NCBI RefSeq assembly: GCF_005080685.1
Contig: NZ_CP039371.1
Coordinates: 3,596,001-3,660,000 of the forward strand
Length of the DNA: 64,000 nucleotides
DNA from: Pseudomonas putida
GTDB lineage: Bacteria > Pseudomonadota > Gammaproteobacteria > Pseudomonadales > Pseudomonadaceae
Reading direction: 5' to 3'
The first letter of the stretch is position 1, and the number at the start of each line of letters is the position of its first letter. Below are positions 50,653 to 59,675 of this stretch, one piece after another. Made by a program: the position numbers and the translations under genes. The notes under the pieces are model-generated. The model had not been told where the DNA came from, did no database searches, and was given only the letters and a program-made list of their open reading frames with translations.

Positions 50653-51822
50653 ATGGATTCACCCCTCATCACCGGCTGGTACCACGCCCCTTTCGGCAAG
50701 TTTCCCGATATCGACCCCGAGCGCATGATGGCCGACGCGGCGCTCGGCGCGCTGGCCCATGCCCGGCTCGACCCGCAGCAGATCGACTCGGTGCATGTCG
50801 GTCATTTCAACGCAGGGTTCCTTTACCAGGACTTCCCCTGCGCGCTGCTTGCCAACCACATCCCCGCCCTGCGCTTCACCCCGGCGGTGCGGGTTGAGAA
50901 CGCCTGCTCGACCGGCTCTGCAGCCATCCACTCCGCCCTTCAGGCAGTGCTCAGTGGCCAGTCGCGACATGCGCTGGTGGTCGGCTTCGAAAAAATGAAC
51001 AGCCTGCCCACCGCCGAGGTCGGCAAGATCCTGCTCAAGTGCTGCTACGCCCGTGAGGAAGCGGACACCGAAAGCGGCTTCGCCGGGGTGTTCGGCAACA
51101 TCGCCAGCGCCTACTTCGAACGCTATGGCGACCAGTCCGATGCACTGGCGATGATCGCTGCCAAGAACCACGCCAACGGCGCACACAATCCCTACGCGCA
51201 CATGCGCCGCGACGTTGGCTACGACTTCTGCCGCACACCCTCGGAGAAGAACCCTTTCGTCGCCGGCCCGCTCAAGCGCAGCGACTGCTCGCTGATCAGC
51301 GATGGCGCGGCGGCACTGGTGATCAGCCGTGCCGACCAGCACGACGGCAGCGGCCCCGCCGTGCGTTTTCGTGCGGCGGTGCAGGTCAACGACTACCTGC
51401 CACTGTCGCGCCGCGACCCCACGGTATTCGAAGGTGCGGCACGCGCCTGGCAACAGGCGCTGAGCCAGGCACGGTTGACCCTCGATGACCTGTCGCTGGT
51501 TGAAACCCACGACTGCTTCACCATCGCCGAGTTGCTCGAGTACGAAGCCATGGGCCTGGCCGAACGGGGCCAGGGGGCGCGGGTGATCGCCGAGGGCATC
51601 AGCCACAAGGATGGCCGGCTGCCGATCAACCCATCGGGCGGGCTCAAGTCCAAAGGGCATCCGATCGGTGCCACCGGTGTATCGATGCATGTGATGGCAG
51701 CCATGCAGCTCAGCGGCCAGGCCGGCGATATGCAATTGTCCCGCGCCGACCGCGCCGGCGTCTTCAACATGGGCGGCGCAGCCGTCACCAATTACGTGAG
51801 CATCCTGGAGGGCGTGCTATGA
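50653..51822 (+). CDS. Thiolase (SCP2/acetyl-CoA acetyltransferase-like)
   Basis: 389 residues. Nucleophile C85 (ENACSTGSAA), HDCF near residue 290 in place of the NEAF of degradative thiolases, and GHPIGATG near 335: this is the SCP2-thiolase branch, which cleaves branched or side-chain beta-ketoacyl-CoAs. ATG at 50653 follows GAGGACTCACCTC. Members of this branch are commonly paired with a DUF35 protein; none is seen here, and two PPC proteins take that place in the operon. The next gene overlaps by 4 bases. Confidence 0.87.
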   Translation: MDSPLITGWYHAPFGKFPDIDPERMMADAALGALAHARLDPQQIDSVHVGHFNAGFLYQDFPCALLANHIPALRFTPAVRVENACSTGSAAIHSALQAVLSGQSRHALVVGFEKMNSLPTAEVGKILLKCCYAREEADTESGFAGVFGNIASAYFERYGDQSDALAMIAAKNHANGAHNPYAHMRRDVGYDFCRTPSEKNPFVAGPLKRSDCSLISDGAAALVISRADQHDGSGPAVRFRAAVQVNDYLPLSRRDPTVFEGAARAWQQALSQARLTLDDLSLVETHDCFTIAELLEYEAMGLAERGQGARVIAEGISHKDGRLPINPSGGLKSKGHPIGATGVSMHVMAAMQLSGQAGDMQLSRADRAGVFNMGGAAVTNYVSILEGVL

Positions 51823-53399
51823 CCGGTATCGACAACGTGATGAACCTGGGCGAGTTGCTGGCCCAGGTGGCCCGCCGCCTGCCCGACCAGCCCGGTTTCA
51901 TCCGCGGCGACCAGCACGTGTCCTGGAGCCAGCTGCTGCGCCGGGTCGACAGCGTCGCCGCAGCCCTGCGCGCCCGTGGCCTTAAACAGGGCGATCGGTT
52001 GCTGGTGCATGCGCGCAACAATCTGCAGCTGTTCGAGAGCGCCTGGGTGGCGTTCCGTCTTGGCGTGGTCTGGGTGCCGACCAACGTGCGCATCACCGCA
52101 CCGGAAGCCGCTTACCTGGGCAGCTCCAGCGGGGCGGTGGCGATGCTCTACGACGAGGGCTTCGGCCATTACGTCGACGCCGTGCGCGACGCTTCGCCTG
52201 CCTTGCAGACGGTCATCGCCATCGGCACACCGCGCAACGGCGAACTGGGCTACGACGCCCTGCTCGACGAAGGCGCACCGCTGCAGCCAACCTTCCGCCC
52301 AGCCGAAGTGCGCTACCACGACCCACTGTGGTTCTTCTACACCTCGGGCACCACTGGCTACCCCAAGGCTGGTGTACTCACCCACGGGCAGATGGCGTTC
52401 GTGGTCAACAACCACCTGGCCGATCTGATGCCCGGCCTGAGCCAGCAGTCGCGCTCGCTGGTACTCGCCCCGCTGTCCCATGGTGCCGGCATTCACGCCC
52501 TGGTCAACGTCGCCCGTGGCGCAGCCTGCGTGTTACCAGCCGGTGAGCGGTTGGACTGCGACGAGGCTTGGCGCCTGGTGCAGGAACACCGCATCGACAA
52601 CCTGTTCACCGTGCCGACCATCGTCAAGATGCTTACCGAAGACCCCGCCGTCGACCGCTACGACCACAGCAGCCTGCGCTATGTGATCTATGCGGGCGCG
52701 CCGATGTACCGCGCCGACCAGTGCCACGCGCTGCGTACCCTGGGCAAGGTGCTGGTGCAGTACTACGGCCTGGGCGAAGTGACCGGCAACATCACCGTGC
52801 TGCCGGCCGACTGCCACGATGCCGAGGACAGCCCCCAGGCCAAGGTCGGCTCCTGTGGTTACCCACGTACCGGCATGCAGGTGGCGATCCTCGACGAAGA
52901 CGGCACCGAACTGCCCACCGGCAGCGACGGTGAAATCTGCGTGCGTGGCCCGGCGGTGTTCGCCGGTTACTACAACAACCCCGAGGCCAACGCCGCGTGC
53001 TTCCGCCATGGCTGGTTCCACACCGGCGACCTTGGCCATGTCGATGAGCAGGGCTACCTGTTTATCACCGGCCGCGCCTCGGACATGTACATCTCCGGCG
53101 GCTCCAACGTCTACCCCCGGGAAATCGAGGAGGCGCTGCTGACCCATCCGGCGGTCAACGAGGTGGCAGTGCTGGGCATGCCCGACGAGAAATGGGGCGA
53201 ATGCGGCTGCGCAGTGATCGTCACCACCTTCGATGTCAGTGACGAACAACTGCTGGCCCATCTGGAGCCACGCCTGGCCCGCTACAAGTGGCCCAAACGC
53301 TTCGTGCGCTGGCACGACATGCCCAAGTCCGGCTACGGCAAGATCGTCAAGAAGCACATCCGCACGCTGCTCGAAGCGGGCCAGGAGCAGCCGGCATGA
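51819..53399 (+). CDS. AMP-forming acyl-CoA ligase
   Basis: 526 residues of the ANL superfamily: P-loop YTSGTTGYPK near 176, YGLGEVTGN near 325, GWFHTGDLG near 405, RASDMYISGGSNVYP and the C-terminal catalytic lysine in GYGKIVKK. It activates the imported acid to its CoA thioester. Overlaps both neighbours by 4 bases (ATGA), so translation is coupled to the thiolase and the first PPC protein. Medium-chain or aryl acids are the usual substrates of this subgroup. Confidence 0.9.
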   Translation: MTGIDNVMNLGELLAQVARRLPDQPGFIRGDQHVSWSQLLRRVDSVAAALRARGLKQGDRLLVHARNNLQLFESAWVAFRLGVVWVPTNVRITAPEAAYLGSSSGAVAMLYDEGFGHYVDAVRDASPALQTVIAIGTPRNGELGYDALLDEGAPLQPTFRPAEVRYHDPLWFFYTSGTTGYPKAGVLTHGQMAFVVNNHLADLMPGLSQQSRSLVLAPLSHGAGIHALVNVARGAACVLPAGERLDCDEAWRLVQEHRIDNLFTVPTIVKMLTEDPAVDRYDHSSLRYVIYAGAPMYRADQCHALRTLGKVLVQYYGLGEVTGNITVLPADCHDAEDSPQAKVGSCGYPRTGMQVAILDEDGTELPTGSDGEICVRGPAVFAGYYNNPEANAACFRHGWFHTGDLGHVDEQGYLFITGRASDMYISGGSNVYPREIEEALLTHPAVNEVAVLGMPDEKWGECGCAVIVTTFDVSDEQLLAHLEPRLARYKWPKRFVRWHDMPKSGYGKIVKKHIRTLLEAGQEQPA

Positions 53400-53947
53400 C
53401 GCCCCACTTCGAAACCCACGGCGGCGTGCGCCATTTCATCCACGGCGGCCTGCCACAGCAACCGCGCCTGCTCGACTGCGAGGTGGCGCGTAGCCAGGAA
53501 CTGCGCGTCGAGTTGCCGCTGGCCTGCAACGTCGCAGAAGGCCTGCTGGCGGTGCTGCAGGGCTGCCATTACCAGAGCGCGGTGGGGCGTATTCTCTGTG
53601 GCGGTGCGGCGCACCTGAGCTATCACCGCATGGTCACCACCTGCGACAGTCAACGCCCCTACGATTACGGCCAGCCAGTGGTGTTGGATGGCTACATCAC
53701 CTTCATCAGCGGCGCCCTCACCGTTGGCCGTGACGCCAGCGGCGCTCCCCTGCTGCACTGCCACGCAGGCTTCATCGACCGCGATGGGCAGCAGCACGGC
53801 GGCCACCTGGTGCTCAATCGGCTGATCGTCGGCAACGAGCCGCTGGTGATCCGCCTGTGCCTGTTCGACGAGGTGGCTTACCAGGTGCAGCCCGACGCCG
53901 AAACCCAGTTCAACCTGCTGCACCCCGTGCTCAAGGAGGCCTCATGA
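53396..53947 (+). CDS. PPC/DUF296-domain protein with intact histidine motif
   Basis: 183 residues. The PPC (plants and prokaryotes conserved) domain ends in the motif LLHCHAGFIDRDGQQHGGHL, with H121, H123 and H137 able to bind a metal ion as in bacterial and archaeal PPC trimers. A preceding half (VAEGLLAVLQGCHYQSAVG) completes the fold. No DNA-binding AT-hook is present. Function unknown; the coupling to ligase and thiolase suggests an acyl-CoA-related step such as hydration, hydrolysis or isomerisation. Confidence 0.75.
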   Translation: MTPHFETHGGVRHFIHGGLPQQPRLLDCEVARSQELRVELPLACNVAEGLLAVLQGCHYQSAVGRILCGGAAHLSYHRMVTTCDSQRPYDYGQPVVLDGYITFISGALTVGRDASGAPLLHCHAGFIDRDGQQHGGHLVLNRLIVGNEPLVIRLCLFDEVAYQVQPDAETQFNLLHPVLKEAS

Positions 53948-54342
53948 CCCTTGCTCCACCTATCACCGATTCGCAGGTGCAGAGTGGCCAGTTGGGCCGC
54001 CTGGTGGTCGCCCGACTGAAACCCAACGAAGACATCATCGACAGCGCAGAAGCGCTTTGCGCCAGCCATGGCATCACCTGCGCCGTGGTCCGTGGCGGCC
54101 TCGGCAGCCTGATCGATGGCGAGCTGCACTACCTGGGCCGCCAAGGCATGCAGGATATTCACGTACCGGGCCCTGGCATCGAAATCCTCAGCCTCAGCGG
54201 CGAGGTCATCGCCGGACAGAGCCGCCTGCAGGCGGTGCTGGCCGACGCCGCCGGCAACATCTTCGCCGGCCGCCTGCAGCGCGGTCGCAACCTGTCGTTC
54301 ATCACCGTCGAGCTGACCCTGCAGGAGTGGCTGCCCGACTGA
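53944..54342 (+). CDS. PPC/DUF296-domain protein with degenerate histidine motif
   Basis: 132 residues, a shorter PPC domain (RLVVARLKPNEDIIDSAEALCASHGITCAVVRGGLGSL, then GIEILSLSGEVI). Aligned to its neighbour, the three metal-binding histidines are replaced by R94, Q96 and R110 (QSRLQAVLADAAGNIFAGRL). It overlaps the first PPC gene by 4 bases. The pair may form a mixed trimer with one active and one structural chain; that is inference. Confidence 0.78.
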   Translation: MTLAPPITDSQVQSGQLGRLVVARLKPNEDIIDSAEALCASHGITCAVVRGGLGSLIDGELHYLGRQGMQDIHVPGPGIEILSLSGEVIAGQSRLQAVLADAAGNIFAGRLQRGRNLSFITVELTLQEWLPD

Positions 54343-54365
54343 CCCTGCGTTGTACCACACCCTTT

Positions 54366-54386
54366 GCGCCCGGAAGTCTCGGGCGC
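54366..54386 (+). other. Intercistronic hairpin before the porin gene
   Basis: GCGCCCG-GAAGTCT-CGGGCGC, a 7-bp GC-rich stem between the second PPC gene and the OprD gene, without a T tract. It could reduce readthrough or protect the upstream mRNA, giving the porin a different expression level. Confidence 0.5.
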
Positions 54387-54410
54387 CCTTTCGCCTTCAG
54401 GAAAACAACA

Positions 54411-55736
54411 ATGACAAGAAAGCCACGCGCGCCCCTGTACCTGCTCACCGCCAGCACCTTCGTACTACCCGCTGCCCAGGCCGCCTTCATCGAGGATGGC
54501 AAGGCCAGCCTCAACCTGCGCAACTACTACTTCAACAACGACTTCCGTGACCGCCCCGGCGCGGCCGGGCAGAGCAAGACCGCCGAATGGGCCCAGGGCT
54601 TCGTCTTCGACTACAAGTCCGGCTTCACCGATGGCACCGTCGGCTTCGGCGTCGACGCCCTCGGCATGCTCGGCGTGCGCCTGGACGGTGGCGCAGGCAA
54701 CCACCGCGGCAGCTCGATGATCCCTGACGACAGCGATGGCAGTGCCGTCGACGAATGGAGCCGGCTGGGGCTGACCGGCAAGCTGCGTTTTTCGCAAACG
54801 GAGGCACGCTACGGCACGCTGCTTCCCAAGTTGCCGATCCTGGTGGCCAACGATGGTCGCGTGCTGCCACAGACCTTCGAAGGCGGCATGGTCACCTCCA
54901 AGGAAATTGACGGCCTGACCCTCACCGGCGGGCGGCTGGAGCACACCACCGGCCGCGGCTCGAGCAACCGTTCGGGGCTTGCCGTGGCGGGTGGCAGCCG
55001 CGAGAGCAACGAGTTCCTCTTTGCCGGTGCCGACTACCAACTGACCCGCGACCTCAAGCTGCAGTACTACGCGGCGCAGCTCCAGGACTACTACGTGCAG
55101 CATTTCGCGGGCCTGGTGCACACCTGGGTGCTGGCCGACAACCAATCGCTGACCACCGACCTGCGCTATTTCAAGACCGACGCCGACGGGCGCAACGACT
55201 CGGCCAGTGGCCGTGCGGCCGGCTACCAGGTGAGCGGCCTTGGCGATACGCCTGGCAAGATCGACAACGACACCTGGAGCGCCATGTTCACCTATGCCAT
55301 CGGCGGCCACGCAGTGCTGCTCGGCCACCAGCGGGTGTCCGACAGCGGCAACTTCGTGCAACTGAACCAGGGCAACACTGGCGAAGGCGCCGCCGGGTCG
55401 AGCATCTACCTGTTCACCGACCGCCTGGTGACCAGCTTCACCCGCGCCGGCGAACGCACCACCTTCGGCCAGTACACCTACAACTTCGCCGCCCTGGGTG
55501 TCCCAGGGCTGGTGGCTTCGGTGACCTACCTCAAAGGCACCAACATCCGCATGGCCTCGGGTGGCGACGAGAAGGAATGGGAGCGTGACATCGCCCTGGA
55601 CTACGTGGTGCAGAGCGGGACGTTCAAGGGGCTGGGCTTCAGCTGGCGCAACGGCATGCTGCGCAGCGGAGTGCCTAGCGAATGGGATCAGGATCAGAAT
55701 CGGCTGACGGTGAGCTATTCAGTGCCGCTCTTCTAA
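54411..55736 (+). CDS. OprD-family outer-membrane porin
   Basis: 441 residues from the ATG after CAGGAAAACAACA. Signal peptide ends AAQA; AFIEDGKASLNLRNYYFNNDFRD opens the mature porin, which ends SVPLF. It closes the thiolase-ligase-PPC operon and is the likely outer-membrane channel for the acid taken up by the divergently encoded TRAP transporter. Confidence 0.88.
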   Translation: MTRKPRAPLYLLTASTFVLPAAQAAFIEDGKASLNLRNYYFNNDFRDRPGAAGQSKTAEWAQGFVFDYKSGFTDGTVGFGVDALGMLGVRLDGGAGNHRGSSMIPDDSDGSAVDEWSRLGLTGKLRFSQTEARYGTLLPKLPILVANDGRVLPQTFEGGMVTSKEIDGLTLTGGRLEHTTGRGSSNRSGLAVAGGSRESNEFLFAGADYQLTRDLKLQYYAAQLQDYYVQHFAGLVHTWVLADNQSLTTDLRYFKTDADGRNDSASGRAAGYQVSGLGDTPGKIDNDTWSAMFTYAIGGHAVLLGHQRVSDSGNFVQLNQGNTGEGAAGSSIYLFTDRLVTSFTRAGERTTFGQYTYNFAALGVPGLVASVTYLKGTNIRMASGGDEKEWERDIALDYVVQSGTFKGLGFSWRNGMLRSGVPSEWDQDQNRLTVSYSVPLF

Positions 55737-55876
55737 TCGAAGCCGATACCCTGTCAAGCGCATACCGCGAGTGGGCAGGGTTCGACCAGTGCGTGGGCGT
55801 CCCCGCACAGGGGACGCACTTTCCCGCCAAGCACGGGTATGCTCGACACTTTTCCCAGATCGAAACAGAGGTCCGA

Positions 55877-56170
55877 ATGAACGCCAAGGTAACCGTGGTC
55901 GCTCGCATCAGCGTCGTACAGGGGCATGAGCACGTTGTCACGCAGGCACTGCGCGAGGCCGTCACCGCTACGCAGTCGGAAGACGGTTGCGAGCTCTACC
56001 AGTTGTTCGAAACCCATGGTCAGCCCAATGAGCTGGTGATGATCGAGCGTTGGCGCGATGAGGCTGCACTCCAAGCGCACCTGGCCGGCCCGGCGTTTAC
56101 TGTCCTGGCGGCAGTACTGGACGGCAAGGCGGCATTGCAAGTCAGCACGTTGGCGGCACTAACGAACTAA
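55877..56170 (+). CDS. ABM-domain (YgiN-like) monooxygenase family protein
   Basis: 97 residues, one antibiotic-biosynthesis-monooxygenase ferredoxin-like domain: VTVVARISVVQGHEHVV, SEDGCELYQLFETHGQP, ERWRDEAALQAHLAGPAF. Such small dimers oxidise quinols or handle reactive aromatics. The start has AGAGG six bases upstream. It stands alone between the porin and an MFS gene on the same strand. Confidence 0.85.
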   Translation: MNAKVTVVARISVVQGHEHVVTQALREAVTATQSEDGCELYQLFETHGQPNELVMIERWRDEAALQAHLAGPAFTVLAAVLDGKAALQVSTLAALTN

Positions 56171-56294
56171 AACACCAGCCGGGGGCAGGCATACCGATCG
56201 GTTTCCTGCACCCCGCACACGAAGACGTTTTTTGGATCCACAGGCACGGCCAAACGGGTTATCCTCCCTCCCCTGCCTCTGTCACGAGATCGTC

Positions 56295-57431
56295 ATGTCG
56301 TCCGCTGCCCTGCCGGCGCAAGCCCTCCGCGCCGACCGAGACTCCCGCAACGCCGCCCAGGTGCTGGGGCTGTGCCTGCCCAGTGACGTCTTGCTCTATC
56401 TGCTGCTGCCGATGTACGCATCGGACTTTGGCGTGACACTCGCCGAGGCGGGACTGTTGCTGGCTGCCAATCGCCTGGTACGCATCCTCGGTTATGGCTG
56501 GGTGGTGAGGTTCTATGCCAGCCATGGCGATCGCACGGCTTGCAGCCTTGCAGCCCTCGCGGCGGCGGCATGCGCGCTGGGCAGCGCGACGCTTTCCGGC
56601 TTCGCCGCGCTGCTGGTGCTGCGCCTGGTCTGGGGGCTGTGCTTCGCCACCTTCAACTTGAGCACCCAGACCTTGGCCACCGCCGAGCCCCAGGGTGCCG
56701 CACGCCGCGCCGGGCGCTCACGGGCGACACTGTCCATCGGGCCGATGCTGGCGTTGCCGCTCGGCGCGGTGATGGCCCTGGCCTATGGCCCACGCAGCGT
56801 GTTCTTCGTGCTCTGCGTCAGTGCCCTGTGCGGGCTGTGGCGCGCCCGCGCCCTACCCTCCCAGGGTCATCAGATTGCCAGCCGCAGCGGTAGACGCTTA
56901 AGGCTGCCGGACAGCATCGCCACCTGGTCCTTCATCGAGGGCGTGACCCTGGACGGCCTGTTCATCTTCGGCCTGTCGCTCTATGCGCAAACCCATCTCG
57001 GCAGCTCAGGGGTGTTGGTCGCGGGGGTGCTGATGGCGGTGCGATACTTGAGCGAGATGCTCTTCAGCCCTTTCGGCGGGCGCCTGGCCGATCGCTTCGG
57101 GCCGCTGCGCATGCTGGTGCTGCTGTCGCTGGCAACCTCGCTGGCGCTGCTGGTGTTCGGCAGCCATTGGCTGTTCATCGGTGCCTTCTTCGTGTTGCTG
57201 CTGCGCGCTTTGCAACTGCCGCTGGTGATGACGCTCGTGGCGTTGCGCAACCCGCAGGAGCGCATCCAGGCACTGGCCGGCAACGCCGTTTGGCGCGATA
57301 TTGGCGCAGGGCTCGGGCCAATGCTGGCCGGGGTGCTGCTGCCCCAGGTCCCGGCGATCTGGGCCTACGCGGGCGCGGCGTTGGCCATTGCCCTTGCAGC
57401 GTTGAATTGCGCCCGGCCACAGCGCACTTGA
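56295..57431 (+). CDS. MFS permease
   Basis: 378 residues, 11-12 hydrophobic segments, shorter than typical symporters. The helix 2-3 loop motif is altered (RFYASHGDRTACS), while the second copy (GGRLADRFGPLRML) is normal. ATG at 56295 has only a weak GAG upstream. No neighbouring pathway genes indicate a substrate; efflux and uptake are both possible. Confidence 0.75.
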   Translation: MSSAALPAQALRADRDSRNAAQVLGLCLPSDVLLYLLLPMYASDFGVTLAEAGLLLAANRLVRILGYGWVVRFYASHGDRTACSLAALAAAACALGSATLSGFAALLVLRLVWGLCFATFNLSTQTLATAEPQGAARRAGRSRATLSIGPMLALPLGAVMALAYGPRSVFFVLCVSALCGLWRARALPSQGHQIASRSGRRLRLPDSIATWSFIEGVTLDGLFIFGLSLYAQTHLGSSGVLVAGVLMAVRYLSEMLFSPFGGRLADRFGPLRMLVLLSLATSLALLVFGSHWLFIGAFFVLLLRALQLPLVMTLVALRNPQERIQALAGNAVWRDIGAGLGPMLAGVLLPQVPAIWAYAGAALAIALAALNCARPQRT

Positions 57432-57499
57432 GGAAGGGTGGAGCGCTGGCGAGCGCGCGCCCTGGATCACTGGCAGCACTGCCCGCACATCGCACAATC

Positions 57500-57514
57500 G
57501 TTCGATAACCGCAC
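57500..57514. promoter_or_regulatory. PcaR-type operator
   Basis: GTTCGATAACCGCAC differs at one position from GTTCGATAATCGCAC, which I recall as the PcaR site of P. putida pca promoters. A further half CATCGCACAATC lies immediately to the left (57488-57499). PcaR with beta-ketoadipate activates pcaIJ; the gap to the gene leaves a leader of about 150 bases. Confidence 0.7.
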
Positions 57515-57665
57515 AAATACCGCCAAACCCTCTCCCCTGTTGCCCCATCTTGCGGCACGCTATAGGCAAGTCAGCTAACAATTCCAAGCCCTGACTGCCC
57601 CCACCGTCTCACCGCGCGGCAGCCAGGTTGAAAAACCCTACTCCAGGAACAACCAGGAGCTCGCC

Positions 57666-58361
57666 TTGATCAATAAAACGTTTGAGTCCATCGCCAGCGC
57701 GGTGGAAGGGATATCCGACGGCTCGACCATCATGGTCGGTGGCTTCGGCACTGCCGGCATGCCATCCGAACTCATCGATGCCCTGATCGACACCGGTGCC
57801 CGCGACCTGACCATCATCAGCAACAACGCCGGCAACGGCGAGATCGGCCTGGCCGCCCTGCTCAAGGCCGGCAGCGTGCGCAAGGTGGTCTGCTCGTTCC
57901 CCCGCCAGTCCGACTCCTACGTCTTCGACGAGCTGTACCGCGCCGGCAGGATCGAACTGGAAGTGGTCCCGCAGGGCAACCTGGCCGAGCGTATCCGCGC
58001 AGCGGGCTCGGGCATCGGTGCGTTCTTCTCGCCAACCGGCTACGGCACGCTGCTGGCCGAGGGCAAGGAAACCCGCGAAATCGACGGCCGCCAGTACGTC
58101 CTGGAAATGCCACTGCACGCCGACTTCGCGCTGATCAAGGCATACAAGGGCGACCGCTGGGGCAACCTGATCTACCGCAAGGCTGCCCGCAACTTCGGCC
58201 CGATCATGGCCATGGCCGCCAAGACCGCCATCGCCCAGGTCGACCAGATCGTCGAACTCGGCGAACTGGATCCGGAGCACATCATCACTCCGGGTATCTT
58301 CGTCCAGCGCGTGGTTGCCGTCCCCGGCACTGCCGCTTCTTCGATCGCCAAAGCTGTCTGA
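57666..58361 (+). CDS. pcaI: 3-oxoadipate CoA-transferase subunit A
   Basis: 231 residues, matching P. putida PcaI as remembered over nearly its whole length (INKTFESIASAVEGISDGS, GGFGTAGMPSELID, NNAGNGEIGLAALL). It transfers CoA from succinyl-CoA to 3-oxoadipate with PcaJ. It starts at TTG with CAGGAG upstream. The rest of the beta-ketoadipate genes are not in the window, so pcaIJ stands alone here, under the PcaR-type box at 57500. Confidence 0.93.
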   Translation: MINKTFESIASAVEGISDGSTIMVGGFGTAGMPSELIDALIDTGARDLTIISNNAGNGEIGLAALLKAGSVRKVVCSFPRQSDSYVFDELYRAGRIELEVVPQGNLAERIRAAGSGIGAFFSPTGYGTLLAEGKETREIDGRQYVLEMPLHADFALIKAYKGDRWGNLIYRKAARNFGPIMAMAAKTAIAQVDQIVELGELDPEHIITPGIFVQRVVAVPGTAASSIAKAV

Positions 58362-58369
58362 GGCCCGCC

Positions 58370-59011
58370 ATGACCATCACCAAGAAACTCTCCCGCTCCG
58401 AGATGGCCCAGCGCGTGGCCGCAGACATCCAGGAAGGCGCGTACGTCAACCTGGGCATCGGCGCACCGACCCTCGTGGCCAACTACCTGGGCGACAAGGA
58501 AGTGTTCCTGCACAGCGAGAACGGCTTGCTGGGCATGGGCCCAAGCCCCGCGCCGGGCGAGGAAGACGATGACCTGATCAACGCGGGCAAGCAGCACGTG
58601 ACCCTGCTCACCGGTGGCGCCTTCTTCCACCACGCCGATTCGTTCTCGATGATGCGTGGCGGCCACCTGGACATCGCCGTTCTGGGCGCCTTCCAGGTCT
58701 CGGTGAAAGGCGACCTGGCCAACTGGCACACCGGCGCCGAAGGTTCGATCCCCGCAGTGGGCGGCGCGATGGACCTGGCCACCGGCGCCCGCCAGGTGTT
58801 CGTGATGATGGACCACCTGACTAAGTCCGGCGAAAGCAAGCTGGTGCCGGAGTGCACCTATCCACTGACCGGCATCGGTTGCGTCAGCCGTATCTACACC
58901 GACCTGGCCGTGCTGGAAGTGACGTCCGATGGTTTGAAAGTGGTAGAAATCTGCGCCGACATCAACTTCGAGCAGTTGCAGGAACTCAGTGGCGTACCGC
59001 TGATCAAGTAA
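58370..59011 (+). CDS. pcaJ: 3-oxoadipate CoA-transferase subunit B
   Basis: 213 residues; catalytic glutamate E50 in HSENGLLGMG, then GGAFFHHADSFSMMRGGH and the C-terminal GVPLIK. Eight bases separate it from pcaI, and the two subunits form the active heteromer. A REP hairpin follows and may end the transcript. Confidence 0.93.
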   Translation: MTITKKLSRSEMAQRVAADIQEGAYVNLGIGAPTLVANYLGDKEVFLHSENGLLGMGPSPAPGEEDDDLINAGKQHVTLLTGGAFFHHADSFSMMRGGHLDIAVLGAFQVSVKGDLANWHTGAEGSIPAVGGAMDLATGARQVFVMMDHLTKSGESKLVPECTYPLTGIGCVSRIYTDLAVLEVTSDGLKVVEICADINFEQLQELSGVPLIK

Positions 59012-59022
59012 TTCGCCCATCC

Positions 59023-59050
59023 GTAGGAGTCCGCCAAGGCGGGCTCCTAC
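59023..59050. repeat. REP-like hairpin after pcaJ
   Basis: GTAGGAG-T-CCGCC-AA-GGCGG-G-CTCCTAC pairs almost perfectly over 12 bases and has the Pseudomonas REP sense. Position 12 bases past pcaJ suggests it also stabilises or ends the transcript. Confidence 0.75.
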
Positions 59051-59201
59051 ACAAGTATTCCGATGTAGCCGTGCGCTTTCCACTATCCCCGCCAGCCTCC
59101 CCAGCAAACCACCCACCAATCATTCAAGCTGAACCTTGCCCTTCGCGCACCACTCCACTCAAGGCAACCGTGATTTTCCCCAGCCTGTGAAGAGGTGCCC
59201 C

Positions 59202-59666
59202 ATGAATGCAATCGAACTGTTGGTTCAGGACCATCAATTGGTGAAGAAACTGCTCGATGAGTTGTCTTCGACGACTGAGCGTGCGGTTAAGAAACGGGCC
59301 GAGCTGCTTGAGCGCATCAAGCAGGAGGTGTCCATACACACGGCACTGGAAGAAGAAATCCTGTACCCAGCCATCAAACAGGCCGGTGGCAAAGAGGAAG
59401 CGAAGATGTATTACGAAGCCAAGGAAGAGCATCGTGCAGTGGACTCGCTGGTCATCCCGGATCTGTTGCAAACCGACACCAGCACAGTGGAGTTCGCCGG
59501 TCGAGTGAAGGTGATGAAGGAGCTGCTTGAGCACCACATCGAAGAAGAGGAAAGCGAACTGTTCCCGACTGCCCGCAAGCTCCTCGGAAAAAAGGAACTC
59601 GAGGCAATGGGGCAAGCAATGCAAGCCCAGAAAAAACTGCTCAAAGGCGAAAAACGCGCCGCCTGA
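59202..59666 (+). CDS. Hemerythrin HHE-domain protein
   Basis: 154 residues. Di-iron ligands are apparent: H in VQDHQLVKK, H and E in SIHTALEEEILYP, H in KEEHRAVD, and H-H with E in LLEHHIEEEESELFP. Family members bind oxygen or sense oxygen and NO, or protect iron-sulfur enzymes. ATG at 59202 follows AAGAGGTGCCCC; an upstream in-frame start lacks such a site. It is followed by an MFS gene 98 bases on. Confidence 0.88.
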   Translation: MNAIELLVQDHQLVKKLLDELSSTTERAVKKRAELLERIKQEVSIHTALEEEILYPAIKQAGGKEEAKMYYEAKEEHRAVDSLVIPDLLQTDTSTVEFAGRVKVMKELLEHHIEEEESELFPTARKLLGKKELEAMGQAMQAQKKLLKGEKRAA

Positions 59667-59675
59667 TGTTCGAGT

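Noticed and set aside
54366..54386. Hairpin before the porin gene as a full terminator
   Set aside because: No T tract follows, and the porin gene shares strand, spacing and logic with the operon.
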